From: an uncultured SAR116 cluster alpha proteobacterium
GTDB lineage: Bacteria; Pseudomonadota; Alphaproteobacteria; Puniceispirillales; Marisalimonadaceae
Direction: 5' to 3'
Length of the DNA stretch: 35,843 nt
Assembly (NCBI GenBank): GCA_902619805.1
Contig: CACNGC010000017.1
Location: 1 to 35,843, forward strand
In this document: in pieces, positions 15,149 to 23,258 of the stretch
How the letters are laid out: each line of letters opens with the position of its first letter
How positions within the stretch are numbered: position 1 is the first letter of the stretch
The notes under the pieces: model-generated
Database searches by the model: none
Seen by the model: the letters and a program-made list of their open reading frames with translations, nothing else
What the model was told of the DNA's origin: nothing
Translations under genes and position numbers: made by a program

Positions 15149-16835
15149 CTTTCCTCCAGGTTTAATAATGATGATTGGGGCATTGTTAATCCCCTTCTTA
15201 CCTCATATTATTAGACAAATATATATGATGGCTTTAATCCTACTATCAGCTTACGCATTAACATTAGGTTTTGGTATACACTCTAAAATTGATGTAATGG
15301 ATTTTGAATTCATAATATTTCAATCAGATTCCTTAACCTTACCCTTTGCAATAATATTTCACATCGCAGCAATATTAAATGTCATTTATGGCGCTCATGA
15401 AAAATACTGGAATCAGCATGTAGCAATTATGAGTTACAGTGGAGCTGCGATTGCAGCAGTTCATGCTGGAGACTTATTCACATTATTTATTTGGTGGGAA
15501 GCTACAGCATTTACTTCAGTTTTTCTGATTTTAGCAAGTAAAACCCAAAGATCTTATAAATCAGCATTTAGATACATTTTAATTCAAGTTGGTTCTGGCA
15601 TGTTTTTATTAGCAGGAGCAATTTTATTAATGTCTGAAACTGGTAGTGCTGAATTTAAAAATTTTGATATTAATTCCCTTTATGGACAATTAATTTTCAT
15701 AGCTTTTGGAATAAAAGCAGCTTTTCCATTGTTAAATGGCTGGTTACAGGATTCTTATCCAGAAGCCTCAGAGATAGGTACAGTTGCTCTTTCAACATTT
15801 ACAACTAAATTAGCTATTTTTTGTTTTGCCAAATCTTTTGCGGGTACTGAAATACTTATCATAATTGGTGCAATTATGACCTTTTATCCTATCTTCTTTG
15901 CAGTTATTGAAAATGATCTACGAAGAGTTTTAACATACAGCCTTAATAACCAACTTGGCTTTATGATAGTTGCAATTGGAATTGGTACTGAATTAGCTAT
16001 TAATGGAGCTGTAGCTCATGCCTTTGCTCATATTCTTTATAAAGGTTTACTATTCATGGGAATGGGAGCAGTTCTGTATAGAATAGGAACATGTAAAGCA
16101 TCTGAATTAGGAGGGCTATTTAAATTTATGCCAATTACTGCGATATGCACTATAATTGGTGCTATATCCATATCAGCTTTTCCTTTATTTAGTGGATTTG
16201 TTGCAAAATCACTCATAATGTCAGCACTAGGCAAAGAAGGACTAGTTTTTGTCTACTTTATGCTTTTATTTGCATCTGCTGGTGTACTTCATCATTCTGG
16301 AATTAAAATTCCATTTTTTGCTTTTTTTGCTCATGAAAGTGGTATTAAAACAAAAGAAGCTCCATTAAATATGATAATTGCAATGATTATAGCATCTACT
16401 CTTTGTATATTAATTGGAGTTTTTCCTTCTTATTTCTATGAAATTTTACCCTATCAAATTCAATATCAGCCATATGACTTTAGCCACGTTGTTGGACAGT
16501 TGCAACTTTTAACATTTGCTGCATTTGCATTTATATGTTTATGGCATTTCAAAATCTATCCTCCAGAGCTAAACTCAACTGTTTTAAATAGCGACTGGAT
16601 TTATAGAAAAATGATACCAGGGGTTTTATTACCTCTTTTAATTCTTATTCATAATATCAATAAAAAAATTGAACAATTAATTGGATTTATGTTTATGCAT
16701 ATTAGAAAGTTTTTTGCTAATACAATGATAAAAAACAAAGTTTTTGATAGAGAAGTTGGTCAAGATACTTTAATAGTTGTACAACTTTTTATAATTTTAT
16801 TAATTTTCATCTTTGTATGGAAAATTTATTTATAA
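15138..16835 (+). CDS. Third D-type antiporter subunit, divergent
   Basis: 565 residues, longer than the other two, with a C-terminal extension carrying a final helix (about 540-563). It belongs to the NuoL/M/N-MrpA/D family: DLFTLFIWWEATAFTSVFLI keeps the helix 5 Glu, and VIENDLRRVLTYSLNNQLGF is the conserved loop. In the central motif the usual 'PLHxWLPxAY' is 'PLLNGWLQDSYPEAS', so the His is lost while the preceding Lys (GIKAAF) is kept. It may therefore have a specialised or structural role. It is translationally coupled to the 75-residue gene upstream and is the last D-type subunit. Confidence 0.87.
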   Translation: MISSFPPGLIMMIGALLIPFLPHIIRQIYMMALILLSAYALTLGFGIHSKIDVMDFEFIIFQSDSLTLPFAIIFHIAAILNVIYGAHEKYWNQHVAIMSYSGAAIAAVHAGDLFTLFIWWEATAFTSVFLILASKTQRSYKSAFRYILIQVGSGMFLLAGAILLMSETGSAEFKNFDINSLYGQLIFIAFGIKAAFPLLNGWLQDSYPEASEIGTVALSTFTTKLAIFCFAKSFAGTEILIIIGAIMTFYPIFFAVIENDLRRVLTYSLNNQLGFMIVAIGIGTELAINGAVAHAFAHILYKGLLFMGMGAVLYRIGTCKASELGGLFKFMPITAICTIIGAISISAFPLFSGFVAKSLIMSALGKEGLVFVYFMLLFASAGVLHHSGIKIPFFAFFAHESGIKTKEAPLNMIIAMIIASTLCILIGVFPSYFYEILPYQIQYQPYDFSHVVGQLQLLTFAAFAFICLWHFKIYPPELNSTVLNSDWIYRKMIPGVLLPLLILIHNINKKIEQLIGFMFMHIRKFFANTMIKNKVFDREVGQDTLIVVQLFIILLIFIFVWKIYL

Positions 16836-16886
16836 ATTGTAAAGTAGTTATATTAAAAAAGTCTTCTTTAGAATATTGAGGAAAAA

Positions 16887-17018
16887 ATGAAGAAAAATAA
16901 AAAAGATTTACCCGATGGAGTTCCTGAAGAGAATGTGTACGAGAAAACTCATATTTTATTGTATGTATTTTATGCAATAGCCGTAGCAAGTGTAGTTTTA
17001 TTAATGGTTAATCAATAA
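16887..17018 (+). CDS. 43-residue single-span membrane peptide
   Basis: A short frame from ATG 16887 to TAA 17016-17018, preceded by a good Shine-Dalgarno (TGAGGAAAAAATG). The product has a charged N-terminus (MKKNKKDLPDGVPEENVYEK) and one hydrophobic helix (about 24-41). It is in the same frame as, and directly followed by, the SufU-like gene (TAA then TTG), which implies coupled translation. Family not recognised. It lies 51 bases after the last antiporter gene, so it may be a small antiporter accessory subunit or belong with the scaffold gene. Confidence 0.6.
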   Translation: MKKNKKDLPDGVPEENVYEKTHILLYVFYAIAVASVVLLMVNQ

Positions 17019-17489
17019 TTGAATAATCTATCAATTTATCAAGAAAAAATATTAAGCCTTGCTGCGGAAAATAAAAAAGTTATTGCTTTAAAAGACTTTA
17101 ACAGATCTTTTGAAATGCGTAATCCTATGTGTGGAGATGAAGTAAAAGTTCGACTAAAATTAGTTGAAACTAAAATAATTGATATTTCAGCAGTTGTAAG
17201 AGGATGTGCACTATGTGAGGCTTCTGCTGGATTAGTTGTTGAATTATTTAAAAATAAAGATGTTCCAGATAAAAAATTTTTAGATGAGTTTTTGAGTTGG
17301 CTTGAAAATACTGAAAAAAGTTTCTCAAATCAATTGCCAATTGAAATGGAGGTTTTTGAACCTATTAGAGAAATTAAAAATAGACACAAGTGTATAACAA
17401 TGCCCTTTGAAGCAACCTGTAGGTCTGTTGATATAAAATATAATCAAACTATCAATCAGGAGATACAGAATTTTTCCCAAACCAAATAA
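17019..17489 (+). CDS. SufU/IscU-like iron-sulfur cluster scaffold protein
   Basis: 156 residues starting at TTG 17019, immediately after the preceding stop; no better start lies before the conserved region. The three cluster-ligand Cys motifs of the U-type scaffold are present: RNPMCGDEVKV, VRGCALCEASAGL and RHKCITMPFEA. These proteins hold a nascent Fe-S cluster or act as zinc-dependent sulfur acceptors from SufS. No suf or isc gene adjoins it. It may have been placed here for Fe-S supply, for example to the ETF-QO gene that follows, but that is speculation. Confidence 0.82.
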   Translation: MNNLSIYQEKILSLAAENKKVIALKDFNRSFEMRNPMCGDEVKVRLKLVETKIIDISAVVRGCALCEASAGLVVELFKNKDVPDKKFLDEFLSWLENTEKSFSNQLPIEMEVFEPIREIKNRHKCITMPFEATCRSVDIKYNQTINQEIQNFSQTK

Positions 17490-17550
17490 TCGCACCAACG
17501 AGTACGATAGGATAAAGAATTAATAATATAATGCCAATATCAGGATTCAT
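17452..17550 (-). CDS. Possible 32-residue membrane peptide on the opposite strand
   Basis: A minus-strand ATG (17548-17550) opens a frame ending at TGA (17452-17454). The product MNPDIGIILLILYPIVLVGA then IIWFGKN is one clean hydrophobic helix with short polar ends. AAAGG lies about eight bases before the ATG. It overlaps the last 38 bases of the SufU-like gene and occupies the 169-base gap before the ETF-QO gene. I do not recognise it, and a frame of this size can be chance. Confidence 0.35.
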   Translation of the reverse strand: MNPDIGIILLILYPIVLVGAIIWFGKNSVSPD

Positions 17551-17658
17551 TTTTAAACCTTTTAATTTATATAATAATCATTAAATACGTAATATAAAAT
17601 AAATTGTAAAAATTACCAGTAACAATATAATTTTTCAAACAATATTTAAGGCAAATAA

Positions 17659-19284
17659 ATGACTAATAGAGAGATAATGGAATATGACGTTGTTGTAGTA
17701 GGAGCGGGGCCTTCTGGACTAAGTGCTGCTATTAAATTAAAACAACTAACTAAAGAATCTAATAAGGAGCTATCAGTTTGTGTGATTGAAAAAGGATCAG
17801 AGGTTGGAGCACACATTGTATCTGGTGCAGTTATTGAAACTAAAGCGTTAGACGAACTTATACCAGACTGGAAAACAAAAAATAGCCCATTAAAAACTGA
17901 AGCAAAAAATGATAAATTTTTATATCTTACTGAGACTAAATCATATCAACTACCTACCCCTCCGCAAATGCATAATAAAGGTAACTACATAATTAGTTTA
18001 AGCGATTTTACTAAATGGTTAGCTCAACAGGCTGAAGAACTTGAAGTAGAAATTTATCCAGGTTTTGCTGCATCAGAAGTGCTTTTTGATGAAAATAATA
18101 AAGTTTTAGGTGTAGCAACTTGCGACATGGGAAGATTAAAAGATGGTTCTGAAGGGCCTAACTTTGAAAAAGGTATAGAATTACGAGCTAAACAAACAAT
18201 ATTTTCTGAGGGTTGCAGAGGTCATCTAGGAAAAATTTTAATGGAAAAATTTAATCTTAATTCAGACAACTCTCCACAAACTTACGGTATTGGAATAAAA
18301 GAATTATGGGAAGTGACACCTGAAAACAGTAAACCAGGGAGTATAATGCACACCACAGGATGGCCTCTAGATAATGATACATACGGTGGATCTTTTTTAT
18401 ATCATTTGGATAATAATAAAGTATCAATAGGTTTCGTAATAGGTTTAGATTATAAAAATCCTTATTTATCTCCGTATCTTGAATTTCAACGCTTCAAACA
18501 TCATCCAGCAATAAAGAAACTACTTGAGGGTGGAAGAAGGATTAATTACGGTGCAAGAGCATTAAATGAAGGTGGGGTTCAATCTTTACCAAAATTGACT
18601 TTTCCTGGTGGAATTTTATCAGGCTGTGAAGCTGGTTTTCTTAACGTACCAAAAATTAAAGGAACCCATCTTGCAATGAAATCAGGCATTATTGCAGCAG
18701 AATCAATTTTTGAAAACATAGATAAAAATGATGAAATATTAGAGTACGAAAGCTCTATTAAGAAAAGTTGGTTATGGAAAGAATTATACAAAGTAAGAAA
18801 TATTAGACCTTCTTTTAAATGGGGTTTCTGGAAAGCAATATTTTATAGTGCTATTGATACTTATATTTTTCGTGGAAATGCACCTTGGACAATCGATCAC
18901 CATGGAACTGATCACGAAAGTCTTGGTAACAAACATGATTACAAAGAAATAAACTATCCAAAACCTGATAATGTAATAAGCTTTGACAGACTTACAAATG
19001 TTTCTTTTTCAGGGACAAATCATGAAGAAAATCAACCTTGTCATTTGCAGTTAAAAGACGAGAAAGTACCAATAAATACTAATTTTGAATTATATGACAA
19101 TCCAGAGACAAGATATTGCCCAGCTGGCGTATATGAAATAGTTTTAAATGATAATAAACCAAAACTACAAATCAACGCACAAAATTGTGTTCACTGTAAA
19201 ACATGTGATATCAAAGACCCAACTCAAAATATTAATTGGGTAACACCTCAAGGTGGAGGTGGTCCCAATTACCAAGGAATGTAA
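17659..19284 (+). CDS. Electron transfer flavoprotein-ubiquinone oxidoreductase
   Basis: 541 residues, normal length for ETF-QO (ETFDH). The N-terminal FAD site VVGAGPSGLSAAIKL (13-27) is canonical, EKGSEVGAHIVSGAVIE follows, and the central GGSFLYH and SGCEAGFLNVPKIKGTHLAM blocks are typical. The C-terminal 4Fe-4S domain is intact: RYCPAGVYE, then NCVHCKTCDIKDPTQNINW, ending in GGGGPNYQGM. The enzyme passes electrons from acyl-CoA and amine dehydrogenases via ETF to ubiquinone at the inner membrane. ATG 17659 follows TTTAAGGC; an ATG at 17677 (residue 7, MEYDVVVVG) is also possible. No ETF genes are in the window. Confidence 0.97.
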   Translation: MTNREIMEYDVVVVGAGPSGLSAAIKLKQLTKESNKELSVCVIEKGSEVGAHIVSGAVIETKALDELIPDWKTKNSPLKTEAKNDKFLYLTETKSYQLPTPPQMHNKGNYIISLSDFTKWLAQQAEELEVEIYPGFAASEVLFDENNKVLGVATCDMGRLKDGSEGPNFEKGIELRAKQTIFSEGCRGHLGKILMEKFNLNSDNSPQTYGIGIKELWEVTPENSKPGSIMHTTGWPLDNDTYGGSFLYHLDNNKVSIGFVIGLDYKNPYLSPYLEFQRFKHHPAIKKLLEGGRRINYGARALNEGGVQSLPKLTFPGGILSGCEAGFLNVPKIKGTHLAMKSGIIAAESIFENIDKNDEILEYESSIKKSWLWKELYKVRNIRPSFKWGFWKAIFYSAIDTYIFRGNAPWTIDHHGTDHESLGNKHDYKEINYPKPDNVISFDRLTNVSFSGTNHEENQPCHLQLKDEKVPINTNFELYDNPETRYCPAGVYEIVLNDNKPKLQINAQNCVHCKTCDIKDPTQNINWVTPQGGGGPNYQGM

Positions 19285-19327
19285 TTTTAAAACAATTAGT
19301 TAGACTTAACTTAATTATTTAATTAAC

Positions 19328-20242
19328 ATGATAAATAAAATAAGGGATTTTGATTTGAATCAATCTTTACTCGGTATTTTGTGGATGATAATTACTACAA
19401 TTTTTTTTGTAGGTGTTACAGCTACAGTAAGATATTTAGAAGGAGAGGTACCTGCACCGCAGGCTGCTTTTTTAAGATATGCAATAGGGACAATCCTATT
19501 AATTCCTTCATTGATCTCACTCATGAAATTCAGACCTCATAAACCTTTGATGAAAAAATTTATTTTAAGAGGATTTGTTCACTCTATTGGTGTTACTTTA
19601 TGGTTCTATGCTATGTCTGTTATGCCCGTCGCAGAGGTGACAGCAATTGGTTTTTTAACATATATTTTTGTATCGTTTGGAGCATGTTTTATTTTAAAGG
19701 AAACCCTACATAAACACAGGCTATTAGCAATAATAATATCTTTTATTGGCGCTCTTATAATTTTAAGACCAGGTTTTAAGGTAATTGAAAGTGGTCAAAT
19801 AAGCATGTTATTAGCAACTGTAGTTTTCACTATGTCTTATCTAATTGCTAAAATAGTATCGAAAGAAAGAACCTCTTCTGAAATTGTTGCAATGCTTTCT
19901 ATTTTTACAACAATATTTTTAATTCCGTCCGCAATTTATAGTTGGGAACCTCTTTCAATTGAAGCTTTATTAATACTTACTGTCACTGCTATAATAGCGA
20001 CTATTGGACATATAACTATGACAAAAGCCATAAAAGTAGCGCCGATGGTAGTTACTCAGCCTATATTATTTTTACAACTTGTATGGGCATCTATGGTAGG
20101 TTTATTTATCTTTGATGAAAAATTTGATCCTTTTGTAATTTTAGGAGGCACAATAATAATGATGTGTGTCTGCTATGTTTCTTTCAAAGAACACAAATTA
20201 GATAAAATTAATTCAAATGAAAATTTACAAAAAGTAATTTGA
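19328..20242 (+). CDS. EamA/DMT-superfamily transporter
   Basis: 304 residues with about ten membrane helices in two EamA repeats. First-repeat features include TATVRYLEGEVPAPQAAFLR near the N-terminus and VMPVAEVTAIGFLTYIFVSF; the second repeat has IATIGHITMTKAIKVAPMVV and a C-terminal ILGGTIIMMCVCY helix. These proteins usually export metabolites or amino acids across the inner membrane; the substrate cannot be predicted. Its 3' end overlaps the 3' end of the convergent permease gene by 35 bases (20208-20242). Confidence 0.9.
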   Translation: MINKIRDFDLNQSLLGILWMIITTIFFVGVTATVRYLEGEVPAPQAAFLRYAIGTILLIPSLISLMKFRPHKPLMKKFILRGFVHSIGVTLWFYAMSVMPVAEVTAIGFLTYIFVSFGACFILKETLHKHRLLAIIISFIGALIILRPGFKVIESGQISMLLATVVFTMSYLIAKIVSKERTSSEIVAMLSIFTTIFLIPSAIYSWEPLSIEALLILTVTAIIATIGHITMTKAIKVAPMVVTQPILFLQLVWASMVGLFIFDEKFDPFVILGGTIIMMCVCYVSFKEHKLDKINSNENLQKVI

Positions 20243-21533
20243 TATAATTAAGATAAATGCTCCAAAAAAAAACAAGTCCAATGGTAGCAAAAAAGTTGGG
20301 TCCAAATACTAATTTTGAGATTGAGATTTTAAAATTTTCAGCACTTGTTAAAACAGATAGAGATGTAAAACTTATTGCTGTACCGGCACACCAACCAATA
20401 AGATGTGCTTGCATTAAAAAGGCTGCTTCCCAAACAGATAATAAAGGACCAAATATAGATAAAATTGGAGCTGACGTAATTATTGGATGTACACCAATTA
20501 AACTAAAACACCAAACTATAAACGGTAAAAAAATAATCATCATCCAAAATGGGAAATAATCACCTATATTACTGTTTATAAAATTTTGAATCTCAACGGA
20601 ATTAGTTAATATTGATCCTAAAAACATAGATACTGAAATTAGTAACATTTCATCTCCAGAGTTTTGTATCAAATTTTTTAAATTTTTGAAAATGAAATTT
20701 GATGTTCCTGGTCGTCTCCACATTTGAATAAACACTAAAATTGGAACTACAATTATTATTGCATTCAAAGCAGTTTTGTTAAAAGTTTGACCAACAAATA
20801 ATACAAATATTGCTAAAATAAGTAATCTTGAAAATATTGGTTTAATACATGACAAAGAATCCAAAAGATAATTTATTGTTAATTTTCCAATAATTAATTT
20901 TATTGTTATAAGATTAAAAAGTGTTGCTATAATAATTCCAAATCCAATCCCCATCCATACTGACATTTCAGGAAGATAAATTTGTCCAACAGCAAAACTA
21001 ACAAAAAAAGGTGACCATAAAACCGCAGTATTCATTCCACGAATTGATGCTTCACCAGCAGACTGTCTTAAACTAATTTTTGAATTTTTAGGTAGTACAG
21101 ACGATAACAACGGAAAAGAACCAATATTAATTACACTTCCAAGAAAATGCGATGTAACTTGAAGCCCTGAAAGTATTTTTTTTGCATTTAATTTTGATAG
21201 AAGTGATTGAGTGCTTTGAACTGATGGCATTGTGATAACTGTAGCCCTTAAAAGCCATAAACTTGGAAGAAAAGCAGAAAAAATAATGAAAAAGTTTCCA
21301 GCTTTTAGAATAATTTCTTTTGACGGAAAATTATCTAAAATTAAAAAAGTAAATAGAAACAAAAGAGAAATAATTATCTTAGTAGTGTTTTTTGAGAAAA
21401 CAAACATCCAAAATAATAATAAAAAATATATGAATATTAGAAAAAATATATAAGTTTCACCAAAATTTAGTCCGTAAATTATGGGTAAAACAGCAATCCA
21501 ACAAAAACATGTTAAGATTAATTTTATGATCAT
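20208..21533 (-). CDS. Polytopic permease, unidentified (ion-transporter-like)
   Basis: 441 residues, about 11-12 membrane helices. Two long hydrophobic halves are separated near residue 270-290 by a polar loop (MWRRPGTSNFIFKNLKNLIQ). Features include LPKNSKISLRQSAGEASIRG (about 149-168), DEMLLISVSMFLGSILTNSV, and a Gly/His/Pro re-entrant-like block LIGVHPIITSAPILSIFGPL. This layout recalls ion-transporter-superfamily anion or dicarboxylate permeases, but I cannot place it in a named family. It is the last gene of a long minus-strand series, six bases after the thioesterase gene. Confidence 0.7.
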   Translation of the reverse strand: MIIKLILTCFCWIAVLPIIYGLNFGETYIFFLIFIYFLLLFWMFVFSKNTTKIIISLLFLFTFLILDNFPSKEIILKAGNFFIIFSAFLPSLWLLRATVITMPSVQSTQSLLSKLNAKKILSGLQVTSHFLGSVINIGSFPLLSSVLPKNSKISLRQSAGEASIRGMNTAVLWSPFFVSFAVGQIYLPEMSVWMGIGFGIIIATLFNLITIKLIIGKLTINYLLDSLSCIKPIFSRLLILAIFVLFVGQTFNKTALNAIIIVVPILVFIQMWRRPGTSNFIFKNLKNLIQNSGDEMLLISVSMFLGSILTNSVEIQNFINSNIGDYFPFWMMIIFLPFIVWCFSLIGVHPIITSAPILSIFGPLLSVWEAAFLMQAHLIGWCAGTAISFTSLSVLTSAENFKISISKLVFGPNFFATIGLVFFWSIYLNYIKLLFVNFHLN

Positions 21534-21538
21534 TTTTT

Positions 21539-22042
21539 CTACTTCTTTAATCCAATGGATTTTCCAAAAACAGAAGGTAATGAAGCATTTTTATGAGCAT
21601 TTTTTAATTCGAGAAGTCTTTCAAAAGCCCATAGTGGATATGGTTCAGATTTACGTAATTTTAAATTTACATTAATTAAAACTTGTTCAACAACCGATAT
21701 TACTTTTTTTTGCAAAAGTGAATATATTTCCAGACATAAATGCATCTTATTTTTATCACAATCAATCACAAATAATCTGACGTTAAATTTTTCATTTAAT
21801 CTCATTTCATTCAAATAATGATAATGAGCTTGAACAACAAAAGGACCCTGATTATTCTCATACGCATGAGATTCTCCAATTCCTAGTAAATCTTCTAAAA
21901 AGATATCTAATGATTTATCAAATGCAAATGTATAATATGCGACATTCATGTGACCATTGTAATCCAACCATTCTTTTAAAACTTCTTGTTCAGGAAGAAT
22001 TATTGGAGTTGAATATTGTCCGCCAATTTTGTTTTCTTTCAT
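21539..22042 (-). CDS. Hotdog-fold acyl-CoA thioesterase family protein
   Basis: 167 residues. The 4HBT-like signature DYNGHMNVAYYTFAFDKSLD (about 28-47) carries the catalytic Asp/His region, and VVQAHYHYLNEMRLNEKFNV is the central helix-strand part. Length and motif resemble thioesterases found with carnitine/betaine-CoA catabolism genes, but none of those genes is nearby. The protein is cytoplasmic. It lies between the CoxE-like gene and the unidentified permease with short gaps (21 and 5 bases), probably in one operon. Confidence 0.82.
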   Translation of the reverse strand: MKENKIGGQYSTPIILPEQEVLKEWLDYNGHMNVAYYTFAFDKSLDIFLEDLLGIGESHAYENNQGPFVVQAHYHYLNEMRLNEKFNVRLFVIDCDKNKMHLCLEIYSLLQKKVISVVEQVLINVNLKLRKSEPYPLWAFERLLELKNAHKNASLPSVFGKSIGLKK

Positions 22043-22063
22043 TTATTAAATGACCTATTTATT

Positions 22064-23254
22064 TTAATTAGTTTTGGATAAAATTATAGTTGCTTCTTCT
22101 ATTCCTTTTATGCTTAGGGGTACCATTCTATTTGAAAATATTTCTTTTATAATATGAGTAGACTGAGAATAATTCCAATGCTCCTGTTTTGTTGGATTAA
22201 TCCAAACATTTGACGGCCACTGGGCAATGGCTCTTTCCAACCAAACTTGTCCTGTTTCTTGATTAAAATGTTCATTACCACCACCCTCTACTAAAATTTC
22301 ATATGGACTCATTGAAGCATCACCAACGAAGATACATTTGTATTCTTTTCCATATGTCCTGAAAATTTCTGTTGTAGAAAATTGTTCTTTCCATCGTCTT
22401 ACGTTACTTTTCCAAACACCTTCATACAAACAGTTATGAAAGTAAAAAAAGTTAAGATTTTTGAAAACATTTTTTGCAGCTGAAAATAAATTTTCTACTT
22501 GTTTGATGTAGTCATCCATAGAACCACCTACATCAAGAAAAAGTAATATTTTAATTGCATTTTCTCTTTCTTTTCTGGTTTTTATGTCTAAATAACCATT
22601 TTTTGCAGTATGTGATATTGTATTATCTATATCTAACTCTTCATCAATACCAGTTCTCGCCCATTGCCTTAATCTTTTTAATGCAACTTGCATTCCTCGT
22701 GTATCTAATTCTCTTGTATCATCAAAATCTCTAAATACTCTTTTGTCCCATACTTTTACAGCTTTTCCCTGCCCTCTTGCATGTTGTCCAATTCTAATTC
22801 CTTCTGGATTGTATCCATAAGCTCCAAAGGGTGATTTACCTGCTGTACCTATCCATTTATTACCACCTTGATGACGTTTTTTTTGTTCTTTTAGTCTTTG
22901 TTCAAGTATTTTCATTAGTTCATCAAAACCACCTAAAGATTTTATCTCCTCAATTTCTTCTTTAGTAAAATGCTTGTCCAACATTTTTTGAAGCCATTCT
23001 TTTGGGACCTTTAAATGTTCAAGTACATCTTCTAATTTTAAGGTTTCAATGCCCTTAAAATATTCACCAAATACAACATCAAATCGATCTATTAATCTTT
23101 CGTCTTTGACTAGACTTGCTCTAGCCATATAATAAAAATTTTCAGTGTTAAATTGAATAAAGTCTAATTTAATTGATTGTAAAAAAGTAAAAAATTCATT
23201 TAATGTAACTGGAATTCTGGCATCTTTTAATTTGAAAAAGAAATTTAGAAACAT
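22064..23254 (-). CDS. VWA-domain protein, CoxE-like
   Basis: 396 residues. The N-terminal half is helical and charged; the C-terminal half carries a von Willebrand A domain with a MIDAS motif DVGGS (241-245) after NAIKILLFL, followed by FFYFHNCLYEGVW and KCIFVGDASMSPYEI. The DxGxS form replaces the more common DxSxS, so the first MIDAS Ser is Gly. Proteins of this type pair with MoxR AAA+ ATPases in metalloenzyme or complex maturation (CoxD/CoxE, CbbQ/CbbO, NorQ/NorD). The MoxR partner gene ends four bases upstream. No obvious client enzyme sits next to them; formate dehydrogenase further upstream is a speculative client. Confidence 0.88.
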   Translation of the reverse strand: MFLNFFFKLKDARIPVTLNEFFTFLQSIKLDFIQFNTENFYYMARASLVKDERLIDRFDVVFGEYFKGIETLKLEDVLEHLKVPKEWLQKMLDKHFTKEEIEEIKSLGGFDELMKILEQRLKEQKKRHQGGNKWIGTAGKSPFGAYGYNPEGIRIGQHARGQGKAVKVWDKRVFRDFDDTRELDTRGMQVALKRLRQWARTGIDEELDIDNTISHTAKNGYLDIKTRKERENAIKILLFLDVGGSMDDYIKQVENLFSAAKNVFKNLNFFYFHNCLYEGVWKSNVRRWKEQFSTTEIFRTYGKEYKCIFVGDASMSPYEILVEGGGNEHFNQETGQVWLERAIAQWPSNVWINPTKQEHWNYSQSTHIIKEIFSNRMVPLSIKGIEEATIILSKTN

Positions 23255-23258
23255 TCTC

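Noticed and set aside
19285-19327. AGTTAGACTTAACT as a terminator after the ETF-QO gene
   Set aside because: The stem is only five base pairs of mostly A/T and lacks a following T-run.
20257-20559. Plus-strand 100-residue frame inside the permease gene
   Set aside because: Lies wholly antisense to a well-supported membrane protein gene and shows low-complexity Lys/Ile composition.
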